Assembly (NCBI GenBank): GCA_016288205.1
Contig: JAEEYO010000068.1
Location: forward strand, 1-45,099
Length of the DNA: 45,099 bases
Source of the DNA: Treponema sp.
Lineage (GTDB): Bacteria; Spirochaetota; Spirochaetia; Treponematales; Treponemataceae
Reading direction: 5' to 3'
This document shows, piece after piece, positions 7,729-16,375 of this stretch. Position 1 is the stretch's first letter; every line of letters starts with the position of its first letter. The notes under the pieces are model-generated. The model saw only the letters and a list, made by a program, of their open reading frames with translations. It was not told the origin of the DNA and did not search any database. A program made the position numbers and the translations under genes.

Positions 7729-8922
7729 ATGAAAAAAATAATCTTTACGCTTGCATGTCTCGGACTGTCACTTGCATTCGTCTCATGCGAAAAAAAGTCT
7801 GATATACAATCTCTTGAAAACAAAATCAGCGAGCTTGAGGCAAAACTCAACGCACAGGGAACAAGCGAGGAAACTGGTTCCGCTGAAAAATCTGAGCCCG
7901 CTGAGACTGTCGCTGTCGTTGAAAAATCAGAGCCCGCCACATCAAAATGGAAGGGAGATTCCTACATCAGAATTGACAGTCCCAAAGATGAGGACGAAAA
8001 ATATCTTTACAATGTCTACAACGTTGATGAGGTGAAGCTTGATTTCACAGGCTCCGTTTCCCCCGACTGTCAATCCATCCGCGTAATCTGGGCACCTTAT
8101 GATTCCAAATACATTCAGGAATATCTTGAGGGACGAAGGACAAAGGTCCCCGATCAGTATGGATCTGACGAGACGGATATGATAAAAATCGATGACTGGA
8201 CGCTCAAGGAGTTCAAGCCCGGAGACACGACTTTCGCATATCACGTCGGTGGAAAGCTGGACAATCTGATTCAGGGAACCAACTGCTACCGTTTCATCGC
8301 AACCTTCGAGGACGGAAGCCAGAAAACATATTCGCTCACATATTACGTCTATTGTGGAGGTGGCGCTGAAAAGGCAAAACCTGTGATTTACCTCTATCCG
8401 AAAAAGAAGCAGAACGTCACAGTCTCCGTCGCTCCCGAGGGAGGAGTCATCGAGTCAATCCCGGAGATGGGAAAAGAGTGGAAAGTCACCGCATGGCCTG
8501 ACGGAAAAATCGTGGAGAAAAAATCAAAGAAGGAATACCCCTACCTCTATTGGGAAAGCCGCGACAAGGATTACACTTCTTCAATCACCGAGGGATTTGT
8601 AATCCCGACCGAGGAAGCCGAGAATTTCTTCAAGGAAAAACTTGCAGTCCTTGGACTCAACGAAAAGGAGATTGCGGATTTCAACGAGTACTGGATTCCT
8701 GAGCTTGAGGGAAAGCCCTATCTCTACATCACTTTCATCCCGCAGGACCAGCAGGACAAAGAGGCACCTCTTACCGTAAGTCCCAAGCCTGATTCCGTAA
8801 TCCGTGTTTTCTTCGACCATCGCAAGCTTGACGAGCCGATTGAGGTTAAGGAGCAGATTTTGACACCGCGCACAAGATCCGGATTCGCCGTGGTTGAGTG
8901 GGGTGGACGCCGCTACAAATAA
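7729..8922 (+). CDS. Lipoprotein with N-terminal coiled coil and KPVIYLYP domain
   Basis: A 397-residue lipoprotein. An in-frame ATG exists 12 nt upstream (7717), but GGAGG at 7719-7723 sits 5 nt before ATG 7729, so 7729 is taken as the start. The signal is MKKIIFTLACLGLSLAFVSC with C20 as the lipid-modified cysteine. The mature protein starts with a short heptad coiled coil ('IQSLENKISELEAKLNAQ', ~24-42), then a Glu/Ala/Ser/Pro-rich linker, then a beta-rich middle part. The C-terminal ~180 residues open with 'AKPVIYLYPKKKQNVTVSV', a segment I recall from surface proteins of gut anaerobes and spirochaetes without a defined function. The MEMO-family lipoprotein gene follows 18 nt later, so the two are probably co-expressed envelope proteins. 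Confidence 0.75.
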   Translation: MKKIIFTLACLGLSLAFVSCEKKSDIQSLENKISELEAKLNAQGTSEETGSAEKSEPAETVAVVEKSEPATSKWKGDSYIRIDSPKDEDEKYLYNVYNVDEVKLDFTGSVSPDCQSIRVIWAPYDSKYIQEYLEGRRTKVPDQYGSDETDMIKIDDWTLKEFKPGDTTFAYHVGGKLDNLIQGTNCYRFIATFEDGSQKTYSLTYYVYCGGGAEKAKPVIYLYPKKKQNVTVSVAPEGGVIESIPEMGKEWKVTAWPDGKIVEKKSKKEYPYLYWESRDKDYTSSITEGFVIPTEEAENFFKEKLAVLGLNEKEIADFNEYWIPELEGKPYLYITFIPQDQQDKEAPLTVSPKPDSVIRVFFDHRKLDEPIEVKEQILTPRTRSGFAVVEWGGRRYK

Positions 8923-8940
8923 GCGGTTACGAAATTACCG

Positions 8941-10533
8941 ATGAAAAACAAAATACGTTTTTTGATCCTGGCCTTGATTCTTTTTCCTGCGCTGATTTTT
9001 TCATCCTGCAAAAAAGAAAGCGTCGAGGTTTACGGTCAGTATGCGGGTGATGCAAAACTTTGGGAGCACACTTTCAAAACTTCATCCGCATATACCATCC
9101 CTGAAAAATTTCCGAAGGCAATTATCATTCCTCATCACGACATTACGACTTTCAGACAGAACTCATTTTACAAGGCTCTTTCTGAAAAAGCCCAGCCGTC
9201 CCTTGTTGTCCTTCTTTCACCCGATCATTTCGAGCGGGGGAAAAAAGAAATAGTGGCTCCGCTTCCGAACGTGATTTTTAAAACCACCGAGGGAAATCTT
9301 GAACTTGATAAAACTTTTTTGAAAAAACTTTCCAAATCTGATTTTTCTTCTCAAGTTGATTTTGCCGACCAGCTTTGGAAGGAAGAGCACGGTGCTTTCA
9401 TCCATGTGCCTTTTATCCGACATTATTTTCCGAATGCGAAATTTCTTCCCCTGCTTTTAAAGCCGCTTTCAACCGATGAGGATTTTTCATCCTACGCCGA
9501 GCTTGCAGACTTTTTGTGTGACAATCTTCCCGACGATGCCCTGCTTGTTGCGTCCGTGGATTTTTCCCACTACCAGATTCCCGAGATGACTTCCATCCAT
9601 GACGAGGTGAGCCTGAACACAATCGCAAATTTTGAGGATCCGCGTCCCATTGAAATTGACAGCCCTGAGTCCGTTTTTACTCTGATGGAATATTGCAGGA
9701 AAAAGGGAGCCGTCCGTCCCGTGATTGTTGACCGCTCCAGCACTTACGATTTTATCCCCGATGAGTTCGTTGAGTCCACGTCGCACCAATACTGGGCATT
9801 TTATATGGAAGAAGATTCCGCTCTGATTGAGTCCTATTATTACAAAATGATGCCCATGTCAAGGCAGAGAGTTTTCGTAAACAATTACAATCTTCCGAAT
9901 CAGACCATTGTAATCGGGGGAAGCGGAGATCTCGGATTGGGATTACGCACAAGGTGGGACTGGGACAGATACCGTACCAGCACGGATCCGGGTGAAATCA
10001 ATCTTCGGAGTCTTGCGGGAAAAGAGGCTCGTTTCCTGATGGGATTCGACGCATACATTTTCGACATGCACGATGGTGATTTTTTCGAGCGGACACTTCA
10101 CGGCACTAATCTGAAAGTTGATTGCACGACTCTTCAAAAAGCCGCCGCCATGTTCGATGAAGGACGCTGGGATACCGGGATGCCTGATGAAAAATCTGCT
10201 TCTCCGGCCTCTCTTCACATTTCTGTTTTGATTCATGACGCATTCAGCTCGTTTTTGCCGGATGACGGACTCATTGAAAAACTTGCCATGACCCGTGACG
10301 CGCTGATAATCAGGGAAAACATCGGAATGTCAGATTCATCCGCATATTTTTATGACGGCACAAAAGTTGAAAAAATCAACTTGGGCATAATGAAATCCGC
10401 GGACGGAACCCCAATCGAAGGAAATGTGCTTGCCGTAAACTGGGCGTCGGGCAGAAGGGAGATCCATACATTCCATTACGAAAGCGACACCGGCCTTGTC
10501 CCCGCAATCCACCAGTTCATCCCGGAAGAGTGA
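8941..10533 (+). CDS. MEMO-family (AmmeMemoRadiSam system protein B-like) lipoprotein with C-terminal extension
   Basis: A 530-residue protein. The signal peptide ends in 'ALIFSSC' with C23 as likely lipidation site. Residues ~55-310 are a MEMO domain: 'AIIIPHHDITTF' (60-71) and 'LLSPDHFERG' (91-100) supply the histidines of the metal/active-site cleft, and 'LLVASVDFSHYQ' and 'STSHQYWAFY' are typical later strands. MEMO proteins resemble extradiol dioxygenases and often occur with AMMECR1 and radical SAM partners. Neither partner is in this window. The last ~220 residues are an extension beyond the ~270-residue family norm. It begins 'IVIGGSGDLGLGL' and includes 'DAYIFDMHDGDFFE', which faintly recalls CapA-type phosphoesterases, but I would not assign it. 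Lipid anchoring of a MEMO domain implies an envelope function. Confidence 0.8.
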   Translation: MKNKIRFLILALILFPALIFSSCKKESVEVYGQYAGDAKLWEHTFKTSSAYTIPEKFPKAIIIPHHDITTFRQNSFYKALSEKAQPSLVVLLSPDHFERGKKEIVAPLPNVIFKTTEGNLELDKTFLKKLSKSDFSSQVDFADQLWKEEHGAFIHVPFIRHYFPNAKFLPLLLKPLSTDEDFSSYAELADFLCDNLPDDALLVASVDFSHYQIPEMTSIHDEVSLNTIANFEDPRPIEIDSPESVFTLMEYCRKKGAVRPVIVDRSSTYDFIPDEFVESTSHQYWAFYMEEDSALIESYYYKMMPMSRQRVFVNNYNLPNQTIVIGGSGDLGLGLRTRWDWDRYRTSTDPGEINLRSLAGKEARFLMGFDAYIFDMHDGDFFERTLHGTNLKVDCTTLQKAAAMFDEGRWDTGMPDEKSASPASLHISVLIHDAFSSFLPDDGLIEKLAMTRDALIIRENIGMSDSSAYFYDGTKVEKINLGIMKSADGTPIEGNVLAVNWASGRREIHTFHYESDTGLVPAIHQFIPEE

Positions 10534-10594
10534 GAGTTGAAAGTTGAAAGGTGAAAGTTGAAAGGTGAACTCTTCAGTTTTCAGTTTTCAACTC
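10534..10594. repeat. Intergenic heptamer-repeat tract with inverted-repeat ends
   Basis: It begins one base after the MEMO stop. Repeated units of the form GTTGAAA / GGTGAAA run from 10536 to ~10569, then the complementary style (CAGTTTT units) to 10594. The ends form a perfect 9-bp inverted repeat, GAGTTGAAA (10534-10542) with TTTCAACTC (10586-10594), so an RNA copy could fold into a long imperfect hairpin. No U-run follows, so it is not a classical terminator. Related tracts occur at 17163 and 44418. Confidence 0.7.
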
Positions 10595-10600
10595 CTCCCC

Positions 10601-10629
10601 TAGACTAAAATCAACTGATTCGATATAAT
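10601..10629 (+). promoter_or_regulatory. Promoter of the topoisomerase operon, leaderless layout
   Basis: TAGACT (10601-10606), a 17-bp spacer and TATAAT (10624-10629). Only 7 nt separate the -10 box from ATG 10637, so transcription should begin at or next to the start codon. No ribosome-binding site is visible. Confidence 0.65.
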
Positions 10630-10636
10630 AAAATCT

Positions 10637-12667
10637 ATGGGTGGAAAAATCGAAAAGAAATCTCCAGCCGTTAAAAAGGCTTCGGGGAAAAAATCAGAAG
10701 ATAAAAAATCTAGTGCAAATAAAAAGGTGGCATCCGTTTCTAAATCCAAGGCGGATGATAAAGCAAAGACCGTAAAAAAATCCGCGGTTGCCGTTGAAAA
10801 AAAAGAGGAGCCTAAAAAAATCACTCCTGAAAAAGCGGCTCCGAAAAGGACAATCAAGGAATACGACGAGTCCCAGATTAAGCACTTGGATGCTCTGGAG
10901 CATATCAGGTTGCGCTCGGGAATGTACATCGGAAGATTGGGCGACGGTTCGAATCAGAATGACGGAATCTATGTTCTTTTGAAAGAGGTCGTTGACAATG
11001 CCGTGGATGAGTTCATTATGGGATTCGGAAAACGCATTGACGTTGAGGTTGCCGACGGTCGTGTGAAAGTGCGCGACTATGGACGTGGAATTCCTCTTGG
11101 CCGTGTCGTGGACTGTGTGAGCGAAATCAACACCGGTGCAAAATATAATGATGATGTTTTCCAGTTTTCCGTTGGAATGAATGGTGTCGGTACGAAAGCC
11201 GTCAACGCTCTCTCCTCATATTTCCGTGTTGTCTCCGTCCGAAAGGGTGAGTATACCGAGGCGATTTTTGAGCGTGGAAAAATCAAGAGCGAGAAAAACG
11301 GAAAGCTTCCTTCAAAGCAGCCCGACGGAACTTATTTTGAATTCGTGCCGGACACTGAGGTTTTCGGAAAATACAGCTTCAACATGGAGTTCGTTGAAAA
11401 AAGGATGTGGAATTATGCCTACCTGAACACGGGACTTACCGTGCGTCTCAACGGTCAGGATTTCCACAGCGACAACGGACTCTTCGATCTTTTGAACAAA
11501 GAGATTGAGGACACGAGCCTTTATCCGATCGGAAGCTATCAGGGCGAAAGATTGAAGTTCGCTTTTACTCACACGAATGCTTACGGCGAGACATATTTTT
11601 CATTTGTAAACGGTCAGTATACGGCGGACGGAGGAACCCACCTGAATGCGTTCAAGGAAGGTCTTGTCCGAAGTCTGAATGAATTCTACGGAACAAGCTA
11701 TCGTGCCGAGGATGTTCGCGAGGGAATTACCGCTGCATTGCTCGTGAAAATAAAGGATCCTGTTTTTGAAAGCCAGACCAAAAATAAACTCGGCAACACG
11801 GACATCCGCACATGGATTGTAAGCGAAGTGCAGTCTGGACTGAACGACTGGCTCCACCGAAATCCCGAGGCGGCGAAAAAAATCCAGGAGAAAATTCTTT
11901 CCAATGAAAAACTCAGGACGGAACTCAGCGCGGTCAAAGTAAAGGCAAAGGAAGCCGCAAGAAAATTCAGCATCCAAATTCCAAAACTCAAGGATTGCCG
12001 CTATCATGTTCAGGACGGAATCAAGGGCGAGAATTCCATGATTTTCATCACCGAGGGACAGTCCGCTTCCGGTACCATGACACATTCGCGCAACTCCGAC
12101 TATCAGGCAATTTTTTCTCTGCGTGGAAAGCCTGAGAATATGTACGGAAAAAAGCAGACCGAAATCTACAAAAACGATGAGCTCTATCAGCTGATGATGG
12201 CACTGGGAATTGAGAACAGCGTTGAGAATATCCGCTATGCAAAAATTGTAATTGCGACTGATGCCGATAACGACGGATTCCATATCCGCAATCTTGTGCT
12301 TACTTTCTTCCTTGGTTACTTCGAGGAGCTTGTAACTTCTGGTCGCGTGTACATTCTTGAGACACCTCTTTTCCGCGTGCGAAACAAAAAGGAGAACATC
12401 TATTGCTACAGCGAGGAAGAGCGTGATGCCGCGATCGCACGTCTTGGTAACTCAGCTGAGACTTCACGCTTCAAAGGTCTTGGAGAAATCAACGGAGATG
12501 AGTTCAAGGAATTCATTACGCCGGAGACCATGCATCTGACCCCGGTGGAAATCAGTCAGCTCAAGGCGATTCCTACATTGCTCTCATTCTACATGGGAAA
12601 AAATACTCCTGAGCGAAGGACGTTCATTGAAAAGCATCTTCTGTCCAACGCAGACATTGATGTGTGA
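10637..12667 (+). CDS. parE: DNA topoisomerase IV-like subunit B (ATPase/Toprim)
   Basis: A 676-residue type IIA topoisomerase B subunit. Residues 1-70 form a very Lys/Ala/Ser-rich tail ('KKSPAVKKASGKKSEDKKSS') that most bacterial ParE/GyrB lack. The GHKL ATPase follows: N-box E117, N121, D124 ('LKEVVDNAVDE'), 'VRDYGRGIPLG' at 145-155 and 'GMNGVGTKAVNAL'. The Toprim region has 'FITEGQSASGTM' (catalytic E473) and 'ATDADNDGFHIRNL' (~540). The common GyrB form is EGDSAGG, so the loop here follows the topoisomerase IV-like branch found in spirochaetes, Chlamydia and Bacteroidetes. It pairs with the A-subunit gene 25 nt downstream. A conventional gyrase is presumably encoded elsewhere, so the role is inferred to be decatenation or regional supercoiling control. 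Confidence 0.85.
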   Translation: MGGKIEKKSPAVKKASGKKSEDKKSSANKKVASVSKSKADDKAKTVKKSAVAVEKKEEPKKITPEKAAPKRTIKEYDESQIKHLDALEHIRLRSGMYIGRLGDGSNQNDGIYVLLKEVVDNAVDEFIMGFGKRIDVEVADGRVKVRDYGRGIPLGRVVDCVSEINTGAKYNDDVFQFSVGMNGVGTKAVNALSSYFRVVSVRKGEYTEAIFERGKIKSEKNGKLPSKQPDGTYFEFVPDTEVFGKYSFNMEFVEKRMWNYAYLNTGLTVRLNGQDFHSDNGLFDLLNKEIEDTSLYPIGSYQGERLKFAFTHTNAYGETYFSFVNGQYTADGGTHLNAFKEGLVRSLNEFYGTSYRAEDVREGITAALLVKIKDPVFESQTKNKLGNTDIRTWIVSEVQSGLNDWLHRNPEAAKKIQEKILSNEKLRTELSAVKVKAKEAARKFSIQIPKLKDCRYHVQDGIKGENSMIFITEGQSASGTMTHSRNSDYQAIFSLRGKPENMYGKKQTEIYKNDELYQLMMALGIENSVENIRYAKIVIATDADNDGFHIRNLVLTFFLGYFEELVTSGRVYILETPLFRVRNKKENIYCYSEEERDAAIARLGNSAETSRFKGLGEINGDEFKEFITPETMHLTPVEISQLKAIPTLLSFYMGKNTPERRTFIEKHLLSNADIDV

Positions 12668-12692
12668 GCCGCATTTTTGATTTGAGGTTTTT

Positions 12693-14648
12693 ATGGCATT
12701 TGTAAAGAATATTTTTGATAAAAATTTTATTGAGTTCGCAAGCTATGTAATCCGAAGCCGCGCAATCCCGGATTTGGAGGATGGACTGAAACCGGTTCAG
12801 AGACGAATCCTGCATACTCTTTTCAACATGGATGACGGTCGTTTTCAGAAAGCCGCAAATGTTGTTGGACGCTGCATGATGTACCACCCGCACGGAGACG
12901 CTTCCATTGAGGGTGCTTTGGTTGTGCTCGCTAACAAGGGCGGAGTGCCGAACGACAAGGTTGGACTCTTCATTGAAAAGCAGGGAAACTTCGGAAATGT
13001 GTTTACGGGGGATGAGGCATCTGCTTCCCGTTACATTGAGTGCCGCGTGCGACCGATTGCAAAAGAGATTTTTGTGACGAACCCGGAGGTAACGCATTAC
13101 ATTCCGAATTACGACGGACGCTCAACAGAACCCGAGGTGTACCGCGCGAAGATTCCTGTGGTGCTGCTTGTCGGAGCCGAGGGAATTGCCGTTGGTATGA
13201 GCACGAAGATTCTTCCTTATAATTTAAAGGAAGTTCTTGAGGCGGAAATCAAAGCCCTGAACGACGAGCCGTTTGAAATCTATCCCGATGTGCAGACCGG
13301 CGGACTCATTGACGTGAGCAATTACAATGACGGAAACGGAAAGATTGTCTCCCGCGCAAAGCTTGATTTGTCCGATGACAAAAAGATTGTAATCACTGAG
13401 CTCCCGGTAGACACCAACGCGCAGGATTTGAAAAAATCAATTGACGACGCATTTAAATCCGGCAAACTCAAAATCAGTTCCGTGCAGGATTTGACCACCG
13501 ATCATTGTCAGATAGAAATCAAATTGCCAAGGGGAGTGTATGCGAAGGATGTTGAGAACGCGCTCTATGCATACACCGACTGCGAGAAATCAATCAGCTG
13601 TCAGATGCTCGTCATCAAGGACAACCAGCCTGTCACGATGACCGCGACCGAAATCATCAAATATTATTCGGTGAAGCTCAAGGCAATCATCAAGGACGAG
13701 CTGGAATTCGAAAGGGGCAAGCTCAACGAGGAACTTCACGCACGCACGCTCGAAAGAATCTTTATTGAGGAAAGAATCTACAAAAAGATTGAGCAGATGA
13801 AAACTGCGGAAGCCGTGAATGAGGCTGTAAAAAAAGGATTTGTTCCATATAAGAAGGAGCTCCTTCATGAGGTGACAGATGAGGACGTGGAGAGACTTTT
13901 GAAGATTCCGATCCGCCGCATCTCACTTTTCGACATCAACAAAAACCGCGATCAGGTTAAGGCAATCAATGCGAGACTCAAGGAGATTGCTCGCAGACTT
14001 AAAAATCTCAAGGCATGTGCGGTTGAATATCTTGAGGGAATGCTCGGCAAGTTCCGTCCAGAGGAATTTATTCGCCACACACAGATTGCGTCTTTCTCTG
14101 CCGTTGACGCTAAGGAAGTCGCAAAAAGAGATACTCCCCTCCGCTATGATGACAAGGGCTACCTTGGAACTTCGGTCTGGGGTGGAACTGAAATCTGCCG
14201 CGTGACTCCTTATGACAGAATCTTCATCATGCGACGAAGCGGAATCTATACTGTGTGCGATGTGCCGGACAAACTCTTTGTCGATGCGGGAATGTGGTAC
14301 TGTAATTATGCGGACAAGGAAATCATCACCAAGGTTTTGTTCACTGTCATCTACCGCGACCCGAAGACGAAATTTTGTTACATAAAGCGATGTCGAATTC
14401 CAAGCTGGATTATGAACCGTGACTATCTCATTGCTCCTGACGGAATGGAAGTGCTTCATGTGGACACGAGGGAAAACTTTGAGTTTACGCTGCATTACGT
14501 TAAGAAAGCAAGGCAGAAGGTAAAGGAAGAGACTTTCGTTTCCTCCGATTACGAGGAGAAGGGACACAAAACCCAGGGAGTACGTTTGAGCGCTTACGAG
14601 ACTGAAAGCATCAAGGTACAGCCCGCAGGTGAACTGGACTTGCAATAG
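12693..14648 (+). CDS. parC: DNA topoisomerase IV-like subunit A (cleavage/rejoining)
   Basis: A 651-residue type IIA topoisomerase A subunit with ribosome-binding site GAGG in the 25-nt gap after the B subunit. The winged-helix region has 'GLKPVQRRILHTLFNM' (31-46) and 'YHPHGDASIEGAL' (64-76). The DNA-attacking tyrosine is Y114 in 'EASASRYIECRVRP'. 'GIAVGMSTKILPYNL' marks the tower. At 651 residues it is shorter than E. coli ParC (~750) and GyrA (~875), so the C-terminal beta-pinwheel is reduced. In the quinolone region the serine equivalent to E. coli GyrA S83 is A70 and the acidic residue equivalent to D87 is G74. Together with the B subunit it should form an A2B2 enzyme. Confidence 0.85.
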   Translation: MAFVKNIFDKNFIEFASYVIRSRAIPDLEDGLKPVQRRILHTLFNMDDGRFQKAANVVGRCMMYHPHGDASIEGALVVLANKGGVPNDKVGLFIEKQGNFGNVFTGDEASASRYIECRVRPIAKEIFVTNPEVTHYIPNYDGRSTEPEVYRAKIPVVLLVGAEGIAVGMSTKILPYNLKEVLEAEIKALNDEPFEIYPDVQTGGLIDVSNYNDGNGKIVSRAKLDLSDDKKIVITELPVDTNAQDLKKSIDDAFKSGKLKISSVQDLTTDHCQIEIKLPRGVYAKDVENALYAYTDCEKSISCQMLVIKDNQPVTMTATEIIKYYSVKLKAIIKDELEFERGKLNEELHARTLERIFIEERIYKKIEQMKTAEAVNEAVKKGFVPYKKELLHEVTDEDVERLLKIPIRRISLFDINKNRDQVKAINARLKEIARRLKNLKACAVEYLEGMLGKFRPEEFIRHTQIASFSAVDAKEVAKRDTPLRYDDKGYLGTSVWGGTEICRVTPYDRIFIMRRSGIYTVCDVPDKLFVDAGMWYCNYADKEIITKVLFTVIYRDPKTKFCYIKRCRIPSWIMNRDYLIAPDGMEVLHVDTRENFEFTLHYVKKARQKVKEETFVSSDYEEKGHKTQGVRLSAYETESIKVQPAGELDLQ

Positions 14649-14688
14649 TTTTCTCCTGATTTGGAGTTGAGTTTATATAGGAGATTTT

Positions 14689-15786
14689 ATGAAAGACGAA
14701 ATCAGAACGCTGCGTCCACAGTATAAAATCATGCGGATGATTTTGAATCAGTGCGACAGGCTGAACCGTGGCAAGGCGATTATCACTCTGGTAGTCTGCA
14801 CTATCATTCAGAGCCTTCTTCTGAGTTTTTCGACTGGATTTTTTGTCAGAAAATCAGTTCCCGGTGGAGGCTTGGAGAACATGTTGGGAGATAGCTTCGG
14901 ACCGCTTTCTTTGCATTCTATAATCGGTTTGATTCTCCTTTTGTTCATTGCAATGACAGTTTGTGAAATCCTTAATTATGGACTTCAGGTGACTTGTGCC
15001 CGCATGGTTGAAAAATCTTATGTGACGCTGGGTTATCTCTTCAACGGATTCAGGGAAAAGAAAGGGCGTGTGCTTAGAATGGCGGCCTTTTATACCTTGC
15101 TGAGTTTTATCTTCGGTTTTGGACTTGTCTTTCTGGTCTTATATTTTTTCAAGCTTTATCAAACTTCCGGAAGCAGTATTGATGAAAATACGATACGGAC
15201 TTTTATTGTTCTCGGGACTGGAATTTATGCTCTTATTTTGTTGATTCTGAAACTGGTTTTTGCTTTTGTCTATCTTATTCTTTATAGAAGACCCGACTGC
15301 GGTGTGTTCAGATCCATTGCGATCAGTGCGAGACTTGTTTTTACCCAGGTTTTTCATTTCGTCGGATTTTTGTTTTATGCCGCCGGAAAAGATTTGATTG
15401 CATTGCTCGTCATTTCCATTGTGATGAGTTTAATTCCTACGGATGCTCATTCGTCAATGGGTTTTCTTTCCATGCTTCTTTCCTGTATGCAGATTGTCTC
15501 TCAGTTCCGTGTGCTTGTAAGAATAAATCTTGCCCTTCCAATTTATTTTTATTCAATGACCGGAGTGCTGCAGGTTCACGGCTCAGATTATATCCCGCCA
15601 TCCGATACAAAAAAAGATGAGATTGTGTTGGACGGAGCCTCCGTTTCAATTACAGATGCACCGGATTCAAATGCTGAGGATGCAAATGCCGTGGATGTAA
15701 GTGCTGCTGATAATTTGACGGATGATTCTGCTGATATTGCGGACTCAAACACAGAAAATCAAAGTGAAAATGAAAGTTCTTTGTGA
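14689..15786 (+). CDS. Integral membrane protein of unknown function with acidic C-terminal tail
   Basis: A 365-residue protein that I do not recognise. A strong ribosome-binding site (TATAGGAG) lies just before ATG 14689. Roughly six hydrophobic segments appear between residues ~25 and ~300: around 'IITLVVCTIIQSLLLSF', 'SIIGLILLLFIAMTV', 'FYTLLSFIFGFGLVFLVLY', 'FIVLGTGIYALILLILKLVF', 'HFVGFLFYAAGKDLIALLVI' and a final stretch near 'FLSMLLSCMQIVSQF'. Residues ~305-365 form an Asp/Ala/Asn/Ser-rich tail ('EDANAVDVSAADNLTDDSAD') that is probably disordered and cytoplasmic. It sits 40 nt downstream of the topoisomerase genes and overlaps the next gene, so it probably belongs to that transcript. 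Its overall form recalls DUF975-like membrane proteins, but no diagnostic motif supports this. Confidence 0.65.
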   Translation: MKDEIRTLRPQYKIMRMILNQCDRLNRGKAIITLVVCTIIQSLLLSFSTGFFVRKSVPGGGLENMLGDSFGPLSLHSIIGLILLLFIAMTVCEILNYGLQVTCARMVEKSYVTLGYLFNGFREKKGRVLRMAAFYTLLSFIFGFGLVFLVLYFFKLYQTSGSSIDENTIRTFIVLGTGIYALILLILKLVFAFVYLILYRRPDCGVFRSIAISARLVFTQVFHFVGFLFYAAGKDLIALLVISIVMSLIPTDAHSSMGFLSMLLSCMQIVSQFRVLVRINLALPIYFYSMTGVLQVHGSDYIPPSDTKKDEIVLDGASVSITDAPDSNAEDANAVDVSAADNLTDDSADIADSNTENQSENESSL

Positions 15787-16366
15787 AAGCGCTTCGTCAA
15801 CACTCGTCATAAAAAACTCACGTTTCATTGCTGAGGCATTTATAGTAAACTCACAGGCAGAGGCCAGGGAAAAACTTCACGAGCAAAAACTCCGATACGC
15901 CGACGCAACCCATGTGTGTCATTGTTTTGCCGTGGGAAAAAATGCTGAGACCTGTGGAATGAGCGATGACGGTGAGCCCTCTGGAACTGCCGGTCGCCCC
16001 ATGCTCGATGTCCTGAAGGGAAGTGGAATTACAAACATACTGATTACTGTTACACGATATTTCGGAGGAACCTTGCTTGGTACTGGCGGACTTGTTCGTG
16101 CTTACGGGGACTCGGTGAAGGAAGTACTTGCCGTGTGCCGTACCGAGGAGCTTGTTGAAAAATCGCATTTTTCTTTTTCGTCGGATTATGGAAGTTACGA
16201 GTCAATCAAGAGACTTTTTTCAAATTACCACATTTCATCGCTTTCTGAAAACTATGGTTCGGGAGTTGATGTGCAGGGAGAGATTTGGAAAAGCGAATCC
16301 GAGACATTTTCAGAACAGATAAAAAATCTGAGCCGGGGAAAATCTTCGGTCGTTATTTCAGAATAG
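15770..16366 (+). CDS. YigZ/IMPACT family protein
   Basis: A 198-residue protein of the IMPACT (UPF0029) family. The diagnostic segment is 'MSDDGEPSGTAGRPML', followed by 'GITNILITVTRYFGGTLLGT' and 'GGLVRAYGDSVKEVL'. 'KNSRFIAEAF' and 'DATHVCHCFAVG' are the family's N-terminal marks. ATG 15770 is chosen over an in-frame ATG at 15722 because homologous sequence begins at once after it and the longer form would overlap the upstream gene by 65 nt rather than 17. Bacterial members are small cytoplasmic proteins of uncertain biochemical role. Eukaryotic IMPACT modulates GCN2 signalling. It is translationally coupled to the membrane protein gene and precedes the phosphatase gene by 9 nt. Confidence 0.85.
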   Translation: MKVLCESASSTLVIKNSRFIAEAFIVNSQAEAREKLHEQKLRYADATHVCHCFAVGKNAETCGMSDDGEPSGTAGRPMLDVLKGSGITNILITVTRYFGGTLLGTGGLVRAYGDSVKEVLAVCRTEELVEKSHFSFSSDYGSYESIKRLFSNYHISSLSENYGSGVDVQGEIWKSESETFSEQIKNLSRGKSSVVISE

Positions 16367-16375
16367 GAGCTGTCA

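Noticed and set aside
10534..10594. CRISPR-like array at the heptamer tracts
   Set aside because: Units are 7 bp with no spacers and no cas genes are present.
13923..14645. 240-codon antisense frame over the topoisomerase A gene, and a similar 227-codon one at 11600-12283
   Set aside because: Both are shadows of strongly supported topoisomerase frames and show no recognisable protein sequence.
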